NCBI GenBank assembly: GCA_964035545.1
Contig: OZ037765.1
Coordinates: 14,874,698-14,938,697, forward strand
Length of the DNA: 64,000 bases
Origin: Bugula neritina
Taxonomy: Eukaryota > Bryozoa > Gymnolaemata > Cheilostomatida > Bugulidae
Reading direction: 5' to 3'
Shown: positions 1 through 14,797 of the stretch, in pieces
How positions within the stretch are numbered: position 1 is the first letter of the stretch
Layout: each line of letters opens with the position of its first letter
Position numbers and translations under genes: made by a program
Notes under the pieces: generated by a model
What the model was told of the DNA's origin: nothing
The model's database searches: none
Seen by the model: only the letters and a program-made list of their open reading frames with translations

Positions 1-1888
1 TGAAATATAGTGTAATATACGGAATAGTACTGTAACATACTGAAACATACTGTAACACACTGAAATATGCTGTCACATACTGAAATATACTGTAAATTAC
101 TAGAATTATACTGCAACATACTGCAACATACTGAAATACACTGTAACCTACTGATATACACTGCAATATACTACAACATACTGAAATACACTGCAACATA
201 CTGCAACATACTGCAACATACTGAAATATTCTGTAACATATTGAAATACACTGCAACATACTGCAACATACTGCAACACACTGAAACATACGGCAACACA
301 CTCACATGTACAGCGACACATTGAAATATACTGCAACATACTGAAATATGCTGTAGCATACTGAAATACACTGCAACACACTGAAATATACTGCAACATA
401 CTGCAACATACTGAAATACACTGTAACATACTGAAATACACTGCAACATACTGCAACATACTGAAATACACTGGAACATATTGAAACACACTACAACACA
501 TTGAAATATACTGCAACACACTGAAACATACAGCAACATACTGAAATATACTGCGACACATTGAAATATACTGCAACATACTGAAATATGCTGTAGCATA
601 CTGTAATATACTGTAACACACTTTAATATACTGCAACATACTGCAACATACTGACATACACTGGAACATACTGAAATACACTCCAATATACTACAACATA
701 CTGAAATACACTGTAACCTACTGAAATATGCTGTAGCACACCGAAATATACTGCAACATACTGAAATATAATGCAAGTTACTACAACATACTGAAATACA
801 CTGTGACATACTGAGATACACTGCAACATACTGCAACATACTGCAACATACTGCAACATACTGATATACACTGTAACAGACTGAAATGTACTGTAACACA
901 CTGAAATATACTGCAACATGCTGAAATACACTGTAACATACTGAAATATACTGCAACATACTGCAACATACCGAATTACACTGTAACAAACTGAAATACA
1001 CTCCAACATACTACAACATACTGAAATACACTGTAACGTATTGAAATACACCGCAACACATTGAAATATACTGCAACACACTGAAATATACTGTAACACA
1101 CTGTAATATACTGCAACATACTGCAACATACTGACATACACTGGAACATACTGAAATACACTCCAACATACTACAACATACTGAAATACACTGTAACCTA
1201 CTGAAATATGCTGTAGCACACTGAAATATACTGCAACATACTGAAATATAATGGAAGTTACTACAACATACTGAAATACACTGTGACATACTGAGTTACA
1301 CTGCAACACCTTGAAATATAGTGCAACACACTGAAAGATACAGCAACATACTGAAATATACTGCGACACATTGAAATATACTGCAGCATACTGAAATATG
1401 CTGTAGCATACTGAAATATACTGTAACACACTGAAATATACTGCAACATACTGAAATACATTGTAACATACTGAAATATACTGCAACATACTGAAATACA
1501 CTGTAACATACTGAAATATACTGCAACATACTGCAACATACTGAAATACACTGTAACATACTGAAATACACTGCAACATACTGCAACATACTGAAATACA
1601 CTGGAACATATTGAAACACACTACAACACATTGAAATATACTGCAACACACTGAAACATACAGCAACATACTGAAATATACTGCGACACATTGAAATATA
1701 CTGCAACATAGCTAAATATAATGCAAGATACTGCAACATTCTGAAATACACTGTGACATACTGAAATACACTGCAACATACTTCAACATACTCCAACATA
1801 CTGCAACATACTGAAATACACTGTAACATATTGAAGTGCACTGCAACACATTGAAACATACTGCAACACACTGAAACATACGGCAACA
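1..1888. repeat. Block alpha, copy 1
   Basis: Start of a satellite block whose variant units are shared, in order, by copies starting at 10485 (matches to about 12167), 20921 and 30933 (matches to about 32820). Spacings are 10484, 10436 and 10012 bp. The left end of this copy is the window edge, so the block may begin further upstream. It contains the landmark CTCACATGTACAGCGACAC at 301. Confidence 0.85.
301..319. repeat. Landmark variant unit pair, recurring at least 15 times
   Basis: CTCACATGTACAGCGACAC, a rare double variant of the basic unit. It starts at 301, 2398, 5707, 10785, 14035, 21221, 23318, 26627, 31233, 35540, 41573, 45880, 49510, 52580 and 56968. Spacings 2097 and 3309 occur twice in succession, and 4307 occurs twice, mirroring the block duplications. 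None was found after 56968. Confidence 0.85.
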
Positions 1889-3268
1889 TGCTGAACTATA
1901 CTGCAACATACTGAAATACACTGTAATAATATTATACTGAATTAAACTGCAACACATTGTAATATACTGCAACATACTGAATCATACAGCAACATACTGA
2001 AATATGCTGCAACACATTTAAATATACTGCAACATATTGAAATATGCTGTAGTACCCTGAAATTCACTGCAACTTACTGAAATATAGTGTAATATACGAA
2101 ATAGTACTGTAACATACTGAAATATACTGTAACACACTGAAATATGCTGTCATATACTGAAATATACTGTAAATTACTAGAATTATACTGCAACATACTG
2201 CAACATACTGAAATACACTGTAACCTACTGATATACACTGCAATATACTACAACATACTGAAATACACTGCAACATACTGCAACATACTGCAACATACTG
2301 AAATACACTGTAACATATTGAAATACACTGCAACATACTGCAACATACTGCAACATACTGCAACATACTGCAACACACTGAAACATACGGCAACACACTC
2401 ACATGTACAGCGACACATTGAAATATACTGCAACATACTGAAATGTGCTGTAGCATACTGAATACACTGCAACACACTGAAATATACTGCAACATACTGC
2501 AACATACTGAAATACACTGTAACATACTGAAATACACTGCAACATACTGCAACATACTGAAATACACTGGAACATATTGAAACACACTACAACACATTGA
2601 AATATACTGCAACACACTGAAACATACAGCAACATACTGAAATATACTGCGACACATTGAAATATACTGCAACATACTGAAATATGCTGTAGCATACTGT
2701 AATATACTGTAACACACTTTAATATACTGCAACATACTGCAACATACTGACATACACTGGAACATACTGAAATACACTCCAATATACTACAACATACTGA
2801 AATACACTGTAACCTACTGAAATATGCTGTAGCACACCGAAATATACTGCAACATACTGAAATATAATGCAAGTTACTACAACATACTGAAATACACTGT
2901 GACATACTGAGATACACTGCAACATACTGCAACATACTGCAACATACTGCAACATACTGATATACACTGTAACAGACTGAAATGTACTGTAACACACTGA
3001 AATACACTGCAACATGCTGAAATACACTGTAACATACTGAAATATACTGCAACATACTGCAACATACCGAATTACACTGTAACAAACTGAAATACACTCC
3101 AACATACTACAACATACTGAAATACACTGTAACATATTGAAATACACCGCAACACATTGAAATATACTGCAACATACCGAAATATATGGTAAACTACTGA
3201 AATATACGGTAACACATTGAAACATACCGCAAAATACTAAAATACACTGCAACACACTGAAGTATACT

Positions 3269-3510
3269 GTAATATATATAGAAATGTACTGTAAAATACT
3301 TAAACATACGACAACATACCAAAAAATATACTGCAACATACTGAATTACACTGCAATATCCTGAAATATACTTCAACATACTGAAACATACCTAAAAACA
3401 TTGAAATATACTGAAATACAGTGTAGGATATTGAAATACACTGCAACAATTTGGAATATACAGCAACATACCGAAATATATGGTAACCTACTGAAATATG
3501 TTGCAAACTA
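3269..3510. repeat. Second divergent segment (epsilon), type copy
   Basis: Begins GTAATATATATAGAAATG and contains TACGACAACATACC, AAAAAATATACTGC, CAGTGTAGGATATTG and CAATTTGGAATATAC, which are rare elsewhere. Further copies start at about 6139, 24189, 39131, 46751, 49821, 53451, 60199 and 63662. The copies at 6139 and 63662 lack one TA step (GTAATATATAGAAATG), defining a second subtype. Confidence 0.8.
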
Positions 3511-6500
3511 CTGAAATATACTGCAACATACTGCAACATAATGAAATATACTATAACACACTGGAATAAACTGCAAAATACTGAAATATACTGTAACATA
3601 CTGAAACATACTGCAACATACTGAAATATACTGTAACATACTGAAATATACTGCAAGAAACTGCAATATACTGAAATACACTGTAACATACTGAAATACA
3701 CTGCAACATACTGCAACATACTGACATACACTGGAACATACTGAAATACACTGCAACATACTACAACATACTGAAATACACTGTAACCTACTGAAATATG
3801 CTGTAGCACACTGAAATATACTACAACATACTGAAATACACTGTGACATACTGAAATACACTGCAACATACTGCAACATACTGCAACATACTGAGATACA
3901 CTGTAACATATTGAAATACACTGCAAAACCTTGAAATATACTCCAACACACTGAAGTATACGGCAACATACTGAAATATACTGCGACACATTGAAATATA
4001 CTGCAATATACTGAAATATGCTGTAGCATACTGAAATATACTGTAACACACCGTAATACACTGCAACATACTGCAACATACTGACATACACTGGAACATA
4101 CTGAAATACACTCCAACATACTACAACATACTGAAATACACTGTAACCTACTGAAATATGCTGTAGCACACTGAAATATACTGCAACATACTGAAATATA
4201 ATGAAAGTTACTACAACATACTGAAATACACTGTGACATACTGATATACACTGCAACATACTGCAACATACTGCAACCTACTGCAATATACTGAAATACA
4301 CTGTAACAGACTGAAATGTACTGTAACACACTGACATATACTGCAACACATTGAAATATACCGCAACATACTGAAATATGCTGTAGCACACTGAAATACA
4401 CTGCAACTCACTATAATATAGTGTAATATACAGAAATGTACTGTAACATACTGAAATATACTGTAACATACTGAAATCTACTGCAACATACTGAAGTACA
4501 CTGCAACATACTGCAACATACGGAAATACACTGTAACATATTGAAATACACGACAACACATTGAAATATACTGCAACAGACTGAAGGATACGGCAACATA
4601 CTGAAATATACTGCGACACATTGAAATATACTGCAACATACTGAAATATGCTGTATCATACTGAAATATACTGTAACACACTGTAAAATACTGCAACATA
4701 CTGCAACATACTGCCTTACACTGGAACATACTGAAATACACTGCAACATACTACAACATACTGAAATACACTGTACCCTACTGAAATATGCTGTAGCACA
4801 CTGAAATATACTGCAACATACTGAAATATAATGCAAGTTACTACAACATACTGAAATACACTGTGACATACTGGGATACACTGCAACATACTGCAACATA
4901 CTGCAACATCTTGAAATACACTGTAACCTGCTGAAATACACTGTAGCATATTGAAATACGCTGCAACACATTGAAATATACTGCAACATACCGAAATATA
5001 TGGTAAACTACTGAAATATACTGTATCACATTGAAAAATGCTGCAACATACTGAAATATGCTGTAACACACTGAAATATACTGCAAAATACTGAAATACA
5101 CTGTAACATACTGAAATATACTGCAACATACTGAAATACACTGTAACATACTGAAATATACTGCAACATACTGCAACATACTGAAATACACTGTAACGTA
5201 CTGAAATACACAGCAACATACTGCAACATACTGCAACATACTGAAATACGCTGTAATATATTGAATTACACTGCAACACATTGAAATATACTGCAACACA
5301 CTGAAACATACGGCAACATACTGAAATATACTGCAACACACTGAAACATACGGCAACATACTGAAATATACTGCAAAACATTGAAATATACTGCTACATA
5401 CTGAAACATGCTGTAGCATACTGAAATACACTGCAACACACTGAAGTAAACTGTAATATACAGAAATGTACTGTAACATACTGAAACATACGTCAACATA
5501 CTGAAATGTACTCCAACATGCTGAACTATACTGCAACATACTGAAATACACTGTAATAATATTATACTGAATTAAACTGCAACACATTGTAATATACTGC
5601 AACATACTGCAACATACTGCAACATACTGAAATATTCTGTAACATATTGAAATACACTGCAACATACTGCAACATACTGCAACACACTGAAACATACGGC
5701 AACACACTCACATGTACAGCGACACATTGAAATATACTGCAACATACTGAAATATGCTGTAGCACACTGAAATACACCGCAGTTCACTGAAAAATAGTGT
5801 AATATACGGAAATATACCGTAACATACTGAAATATACTGTAACAGACTGAAATGTACTGTAACACACTGAAATATACTGCAACATGCTGAAATACACTGT
5901 AACATACTGAAATATACTGCAACATACTGCAACATACCGAATTACACTGTAATAAACTGAAATACACTCCAACAAACTACAACATACTGAAATACACTGT
6001 AACATATTGAAATACACCGCAACACATTGAAATATACTGCAACATACCGAAATATATGGTAAACTACTGAAATATACTGTAACACATTGAAACATACCGC
6101 AAAATACTAAAATACACTGCAACACACCGAAGTATACTGTAATATATAGAAATGTACTGTAAAATACCTAAACATATGACAACATACCAAAAAATATACT
6201 GTAACATACTGAATTACACTGCAATACCCTGAAATATACTTCAACATACTGAAACATACCTTAAAACATTGAAATATACTGAAATACAGTGTAGGATATT
6301 GAAATACACTGCAACAATTTGGAATATACAGCAACATACCGAAGTATATGGTAACCTACTGAAATATGTTGCAAACTACTGAAATATACTGCAACATACT
6401 GCAACATAATAAAATATACTATAACACACTGGAATAAACTGCAAAATACTGAAATATACTGTAACATACTGAAACATACTGCAACATACCGAAATATATT

Positions 6501-6871
6501 GTAACATTCTGAAATATACTGCAAGATACTGCAATATACTGAAATACACTGTAACATACTGAAATACACTGCAACATACTGCAACATACTGACATACACT
6601 GGAACATACTGAAATACACTGCAACATACTACAACATACTGAAATACACTGTAACCTACTGAAATATGCTGTAGCACACTGAAATATACTGCAACATACT
6701 GAAATATAATGCAAGTTACTACAACATACTGAAATACACTGTGACATACTGAAATATACTGCAACATACTGAACATACTGAAATACACTGTAACATACTG
6801 AAATACACTGCAACATACTGCAACATACTGAATTACATTGGAACATATTGAAACACACTACAACACATTAA

Positions 6872-9800
6872 TATATACTGCAACACACTGAAACATACGG
6901 CAACATACTGAAATATACTGCAAAACATCTAAATATACTGCTACATACTGAAACATGCTGTAGCATACTGAAATACACTGCAACACACTGAAGTATACTG
7001 TAATATACAGAAATGTACTGTAACATACTGAAACGTACGTCAACATACTGAAATGTACTCCAACATGCTGAACTATACTGCAACATACCGAAATACACTG
7101 TAATATACTGAATTAAACTGCAACATACTGCAACATACTGAAATAAGCTGTACCATATTGAAATACACTACAACACATTGTAATATACTGCAACATATTG
7201 AAATATGCTGTAGCACCCTGAAATTCACTGCAACTTACTGAAATATAGTGTAATATACGGAATTGTACTGTAACCTACTGAAATATACTGTAACACACTG
7301 AAATATGCAGTCACATACTGAAATATACTGTAAATTATTAGAATTATACTGCAACATACTGCAACATACTAAAATACACTGTAACCTACTGATATACCCT
7401 GCAATATACTACAACATACTGAAATACACTGTAACATATTGAAATACGCTGCAACACATTGAAATATACTGCAACATACCGAAATATATGGTAAACTGCT
7501 GAAATATACCGTAACACATCAAAAAATACTGCAACATACTGAAATATACTGTAACACACTGAAATATACTGCAACTTACTGAAATACATTGTAACATACT
7601 GAAATATACTGCAACATACTGCAACATATTGAAATACACTGTAACATGCTGAAATACACTGCAACATACTGCAACATACTGAAATACATTGGAACATATT
7701 GAAACACACTACAGCACATTGAAATATACTGCAACACACTGAAACATACAGCAACATACTGAAATATACTGCGACACATTGAAATATACTGCAACCTAGT
7801 TAACTATAATGCAAGATACTGCAACATTCTGAAATACACTGTGACATATTGAAATACACTGCAACATACTGCAACATACTGCAACATACTACAACATACT
7901 GAAATACACTGTAACATATTGAAGTGCACTGCAACACATTGAAATATACTGCAACACACTGAAACATACGGCAACATACTGAAGTATACTGCAACACATT
8001 GAAAAATACTGCAACATACCGAAATATATGGTAAACTACTGAAATATACTGTAACACATTGAAAAAAACTGCAACATACTGAAATATACTGTAACACACT
8101 GAAATATACTGCAAAATACTGAAATACACTGTAACACACTGAAATACACTGTAACACACTGAAATATACTGCAACACACTGCAATATACTGAAACACGCT
8201 GTAACATACTGAAATACACTGCAACATACTACAACGTATTGAAATACACTGCAACACATTGAAATATACTGCAACACAATGAAACATACGGCAACATACT
8301 GAAACATAGTGCGACACATTGAAATATACTGCAACATACTGAAACATGCTGTAGCATACTGAAATACACTGCAACACATTGAAGTATACTGTAATATACA
8401 GAAATGTACTGTAACATACAGAAACATACGTCAACATACTGAAATGTACTGCAACATGCTGAACTATACTGCAACATACTGAAATACACTGTAATATACT
8501 GAATTAAACTGCAACATACTGCAACATACTGAAATAAGCTGTAGCATACTGAAATACATTGCAGCACACTGAAGCGTCCTGCAATATGCAGAAACGTACT
8601 GCAACATACTGAAATATACCGCAACAAACCGAAATTTTTGGTATACTGAAATATGTTGCAAACTAGTAAAATGTACTGCAACATACAGAAAATAACTGCA
8701 ACTGTGCAATATAATGAAATATACTGCAAAAATACTGAAATATACTGCAACAATTTGAAAGTTACTGTATGATACTGACATATACTGAAACACATTGAAA
8801 CATACTGCAAGATACTGCAACATACTAAAATACACTATAACATACTGAAATACACTGCAACATACTGCAACATACTGCAACATACTGCAACATACTGAAT
8901 TACACTGTAACATATTGAAGTACACTGCAATACATTGAAATTTACTGCACCACACTGAAACATACAGCAACATACTGAAATACACTGTGACATACTGAAA
9001 TACACTGCAACATACTGCAACATACTGCAACATACTGAAATACACTGTAACATATTGAAATACACTGCAACGCATTGAAATATACTGCAACACAATGAAA
9101 CATACGGCAACATACTGAAACATAGTGCGACACATTGAAATATACTGCAACATACTGAAACATGCTGTAGCGTACTGAAATACACTGCAACACATTGAAG
9201 TATACTGTAATATACAGAAATGTACTGTAACATACTGAAACATACGTCAACATACTGAAATGTACTGCAACATGCTGAACTATACTGCAACATACTGAAA
9301 TATACTGCAACGTATCGAAGTATATTGTAATATACGGACATCTACTGTAACATACTGAAACATACTTAAACATACTGAAATATACTTCAACATACTGAAA
9401 TATACTGCAACATACTGCAACATACTGAAATACACTGTAACATACTGAAACACACTGCAACACATCGGAATAAACTGCAACATACCTAAATATACGGTAA
9501 TATACTGAAATATACTGTTCACATTGAAAAACACTGCAACATACTGAAATTTGCTGTAGCACAGTGAAATTCACTGCAACCCACTGAAATATAGTGTAAT
9601 ATACGGAAATGTATTTTAACATACTGAAATATACTGTAACACACTGGAATATACTGTCACATACTGAAATACACTGTAAAATACTGAAACATATTGCAAC
9701 ATAGTGCAACATACTGAAATTCACTGTAGCATATTGAAATACGCTGCAACACATTGAAATATACTGCAACATACCGAAATATATGGTAAACTACTGAAAT

Positions 9801-10159
9801 ATACTGTATCACATTGAAAAATACTGCAACATACTGAAATATGCTGTAACACACTGAAATATACTGCAAAATACTGAAATACACTGTAACATACTGAAAT
9901 ATACTGCAACATACTGAAATACACTGTAACATACTGAAATATACTGCAACATACTGCAACATACTAAAATACACTGTAACGTACTGAAATACACAGCAAC
10001 ATACTGCAACATACTGCAACATACTGAAATACGCTGTAACATATTGAATTACACTGCAACACATTGAAATATACTGCAACACACTGAAACATACGGCAAC
10101 ATACTGAAATATACTGCAACACACTGAAACATACGGCAACATACTGAAATATACTGCAA
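6872..10159. repeat. Block gamma, copy 1 (holds TE1 empty site)
   Basis: Matches 14798-18055 at +7926, changing to +7896 after a 30-bp (three-unit) deletion near 16150. A third partial copy (28987-30932) matches 8469-10484, with small whole-unit deletions. Gamma runs on to 10484 and then into block alpha in all three cases. It includes the most divergent segment of the array (8573-8795) and the uninterrupted TE1 target at 10158-10159. Confidence 0.85.
8573..8795. repeat. Highly divergent array segment (gamma core)
   Basis: Units here are strongly altered and the 10-bp register is broken, with words such as AAACCGAAATTTTTGGTA, AAAATAACTGCAACTGTGC and TTTGAAAGTTACTGTATGAT. The same segment recurs at 16469-16691 and 29091-29313. 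Its variants are kept in all three copies, so it is an inherited landmark and not random decay in one copy. Confidence 0.8.
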
Positions 10160-10484
10160 AACATTGAAATATACTGCTACATACTGAAACATGCTGTAGC
10201 ATACTGAAATACACTGCAACACACTGAAGTATACTGTAATATACAGAAATGTACTGTAACATACTGAAACATACGTCAACATACTGAAATGTACTCCAAC
10301 ATGCTGAACTATACTGCAACATACTGAAATACACTGTAATGTACTGAATTAAACTGCAACACATTGTAATATACTGCAACATACTGAATCATACAGCAAC
10401 ATACTGAAATATACTGCAACACATTTAAATATACTGCAACATATTGAAATATGCTGTAGCACCCTGAAATTCACTGCAACTTAC

Positions 10485-12167
10485 TGAAATATAGTGTAAT
10501 ATACGGAATAGTACTGTAACATACTGAAACATACTGTAACACACTGAAATATGCTGTCACATACTGAAATATACTGTAAATTACTAGAATTATACTGCAA
10601 CATACTGCAACATACTGAAATACACTGTAACCTACTGATATACACTGCAATATACTACAACATACTGAAATACACTGCAACATACTGCAACATACTGCAA
10701 CATACTGAAATATTCTGTAACATATTGAAATACACTGCAACATACTGCAACATACTGCAACACACTGAAACATACGGCAACACACTCACATGTACAGCGA
10801 CACATTGAAATATACTGCAACATACTGAAATATGCTGTAGCATACTGAAATACACTGCAACACACTGAAATATACTGCAACATACTGCAACATACTGAAA
10901 TACACTGTAACATACTGAAATACACTGCAACATACTGCAACATACTGAAATACACTGGAACATATTGAAACACACTACAACACATTGAAATATACTGCAA
11001 CACACTGAAACATACAGCAACATACTGAAATATACTGCGACACATTGAAATATACTGCAACATACTGAAATATGCTGTAGCATACTGTAATATACTGTAA
11101 CACACTTTAATATACTGCAACATACTGCAACATACTGACATACACTGGAACATACTGAAATACACTCCAATATACTACAACATACTGAAATACACTGTAA
11201 CCTACTGAAATATGCTGTAGCACACCGAAATATACTGCAACATACTGAAATATAATGCAAGTTACTACAACATACTGAAATACACTGTGACATACTGAGA
11301 TACACTGCAACATACTGCAACATACTGCAACATACTGCAACATACTGATACACACTGTAACAGACTGAAATGTACTGTAACACACTGAAATATACTGCAA
11401 CATGCTGAAATACACTGTAACATACTGAAATATACTGCAACATACTGCAACATACCGAATTACACTGTAACAAACTGAAATACACTCCAACATACTACAA
11501 CATACTGAAATACACTGTAACGTATTGAAATACACCGCAACACATTGAAATATACTGCAACACACTGAAATATACTGTAACACACTGTAATATACTGCAA
11601 CATACTGCAACATACTGACATACACTGGAACATACTGAAATACACTCCAACATACTACAACATACTGAAATACACTGTAACCTACTGAAATATGCTGTAG
11701 CACACTGAAATATACTGCAACATACTGAAATATAATGCAAGTTACTACAACATACTGAAATACACTGTGACATACTGAGTTACACTGCAACACCTTGAAA
11801 TATAGTGCAACACACTGAAAGATACGGCAACATACTGAAATATACTGCGACACATTGAAATATACTGCAGCATACTGAAATATGCTGTAGCATACTGAAA
11901 TATACTGTAACACACTGAAATATACTGCAACATACTGAAATACATTGTAACATACTGAAATATACTGCAACATACTGAAATACACTGTAACATACTGAAA
12001 TATACTGCAACATACTGCAACATACTGAAATACACTGTAACATACTGAAATACACTGCAACATACTGCAACATACTGAAATACACTGGAACATATTGAAA
12101 CACACTACAACACATTGAAATATACTGCAACACACTGAAACATACAGCAACATACTGAAATATACTG
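10485..12167. repeat. Block alpha, copy 2
   Basis: Follows 1-1683 at +10484 with only scattered differences, for example CTGCAAGTTA where copy 1 has ATGGAAGTTA near 1250. It diverges where CTGCGACACA becomes CTGCAACACA near 12168. The same block is directly preceded by the gamma block, as at 20921 and 30933. Confidence 0.85.
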
Positions 12168-12459
12168 CAACACATTGAAATATACTGCAACATAGTCAAA
12201 TATAATGCAAGATACTGTAACATTCTGAAACACACTGTGAGATACTGAAAAACACTGTGACATACTTAAATACACTGCAACATACTGCAACATACTTAAA
12301 TATACGGTAACATACTGAAATATACTGTAACTCATTGAAAAACATTGCAACATACTGAAACATACTGAAGTATGCTGTAGCACACTGAAATACACCGCAG
12401 TTCACTGAAAAATAGTGTAATATGCGGAAATGTACCGTAACATACTGAAATATACTGTA

Positions 12460-14797
12460 ACATACTGAAATACACTGCAACATACTGCAACATACTGACA
12501 TACACTGGAACATACTGAAATACACTGCAACATACTACAACATACTGAAATACACTGTAACCTACTGAAATATGCTGTAGCACGCTGAAATATACTGCAA
12601 CATACTGAAATATAATGCAAGTTACTACAACATACTGAAATACACTGTGACATACTGAAATACACTGCAACATACTGCAACATACTGCAACATACTGAAA
12701 TACACTGTAACATATTGAAATACACTGCAAAACCTTGAAATATACTCCAACACACTGAAGTATACGGCAACATACTGAAATATACTGCGACACATTGAAA
12801 TATACTGCAATATACTGAAATATGCTGTAGCATACTGAAATATACTGTAACACACCGTAATATACTGCAACATACTGCAACATACTGACATACACTGGAA
12901 CATACTGAAATACACTCCAACATACTACAACATACTGAAATACACTGTAACCTACTGAAATATGCTGTAGCACACTGAAATATACTGCAACATACTGAAA
13001 TATAATGAAAGTTACTACAACATACTGAAATACACTGTGAGATACTGATATACACTGCAACATACTGCAACATACTGCAACCTACTGCAATATACTGAAA
13101 TACACTGTAACAGACTGAAATGTACTGTAACACACTGACATATACTGCAACACATTGAAATATACCGCAACATACTGAAATATGCTGTAGCACACTGAAA
13201 TACACTGCAACTCACTATAATATAGTGTAATATACAGAAATGTACTGTAACATACTGAAATATACTGTAACATACTGAAATCTACTGCAACATACTGAAG
13301 TACACTGCAACATACTGCAACATACGGAAATACACTGTAACATATTGAAATACACGACAACACATTGAAATATACTGCAACAGACTGAAGGATACGGCAA
13401 CATACTGAAATATACTGCGACACATTGAAATATACTGCAACATACTGAAATATGCTGTAGCATACTGAAATATACTGTAACACACTGTAAAATACTGCAA
13501 CATACTGCAACATACTGCCTTACACTGGAACATACTGAAATACACTGCAACATACTACAACATACTGAAATACACTGTACCCTACTGAAATATGCTGTAG
13601 CACACTGAAATATACTGCAACATACTGAAATATAATGCAAGTTACTACAACATACTGAAATACACTGTGACATACTGGGATACACTGCAACATACTGCAA
13701 CATACTGCAACATACTGAAATACACTGTAACCTGCTGAAATACACTGTAGCATATTGAAATACGCTGCAACACATTGAAATATACTGCAACATACCGAAA
13801 TATATGGTAAACTACTGAAATATACTGTATCACATTGAAAAATACTGCAACATACTGAAATATGCTGTAACACACTGAAATATACTGCAAAATACTGAAA
13901 TACACTGTAACATACTGAAATATACTGCAACATACTGAAATACACTGTAACATACTGAAATATACTGCAACATACTGCAACATACTGCAACATACTGCAA
14001 CATACTGCAACACACTGAAACATACGGCAACACACTCACATGTACAGCGACACATTGAAATATACTGCAACATACTGAAATGTGCTGTAGCATACTGAAT
14101 ACACTGCAACACACTGAAATATACTGCAACATACTGCAACATACTGAAATACACTGTAACATACTGAAATACACTGCAACATACTGCAACATACTGAAAT
14201 ACACTGGAACATATTGAAACACACTACAACACATTGAAATATACTGCAACACACTGAAACATACAGCAACATACTGAAATATACTGCGACACATTGAAAT
14301 ATACTGCAACATACTGAAATATGCTGTAGCATACTGTAATATACTGTAACACACTTTAATATACTGCAACATACTGCAACATACTGACATACACTGGAAC
14401 ATACTGAAATACACTCCAATATACTACAACATACTGAAATACACTGTAACCTACTGAAATATGCTGTAGCACACCGGAATATACTGCAACATACTGAAAT
14501 ATAATGCAAGTTACTACAACATACTGAAATACACTGTGACATACTGAGATACACTGCAACATACTGCAACATACTGCAACATACTGCAACATACTGATAT
14601 ACACTGTAACAGACTGAAATGTACTGTAACACACTGAAATATACTGCAACATGCTGAAATACACTGTAACATACTGAAATATACTGCAACATACTGCAAC
14701 ATACCGAATTACACTGTAACAAACTAAAATACACTCCAACATACTACAACATACTGAAATACACTGTAACATATTGAAATACACCGCAACACATTGA
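12460..14797. repeat. Mosaic segment with swapped block order
   Basis: 12460-13980 follows 3686-5176 (+8774, then +8804 after a 30-bp indel). 13981-14797 follows 2344-3160 (+11637). The two source segments occur in the opposite order at 2344-5176, so the junction at about 13980 records a recombination between blocks. The preceding 12168-12460 resembles the units near 28210-28560. Confidence 0.75.

Larger units (their letters stand above)
1..5763. repeat. 5.76-kb duplicated segment, copy 1
   Basis: Aligned at +20920 to 20921-26683. Every stretch I compared, and every conceptual translation across the segment, was identical. The match ends where CTGTAGCACA (5764) faces CTGTAGCATA (26684). The left end is cut by the window edge. 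Confidence 0.9.

Noticed and set aside
67-324. + strand open frames of 85-105 codons (copies near 2144, 10551, 20987, 23064 and others)
   Set aside because: These are stretches rich in CTGCAACATA units, which happen to lack TGA; they are satellite translated in one phase, not genes.
171-1669. Long - strand open frames (up to 348 codons) encoding Tyr/Cys/Val-rich repetitive proteins, present throughout the array
   Set aside because: They overlap in all three frames with the same peptide, arise because no reverse unit has a stop, and differ only where random variants create stops. There is no fixed start, conserved frame or recognisable domain.
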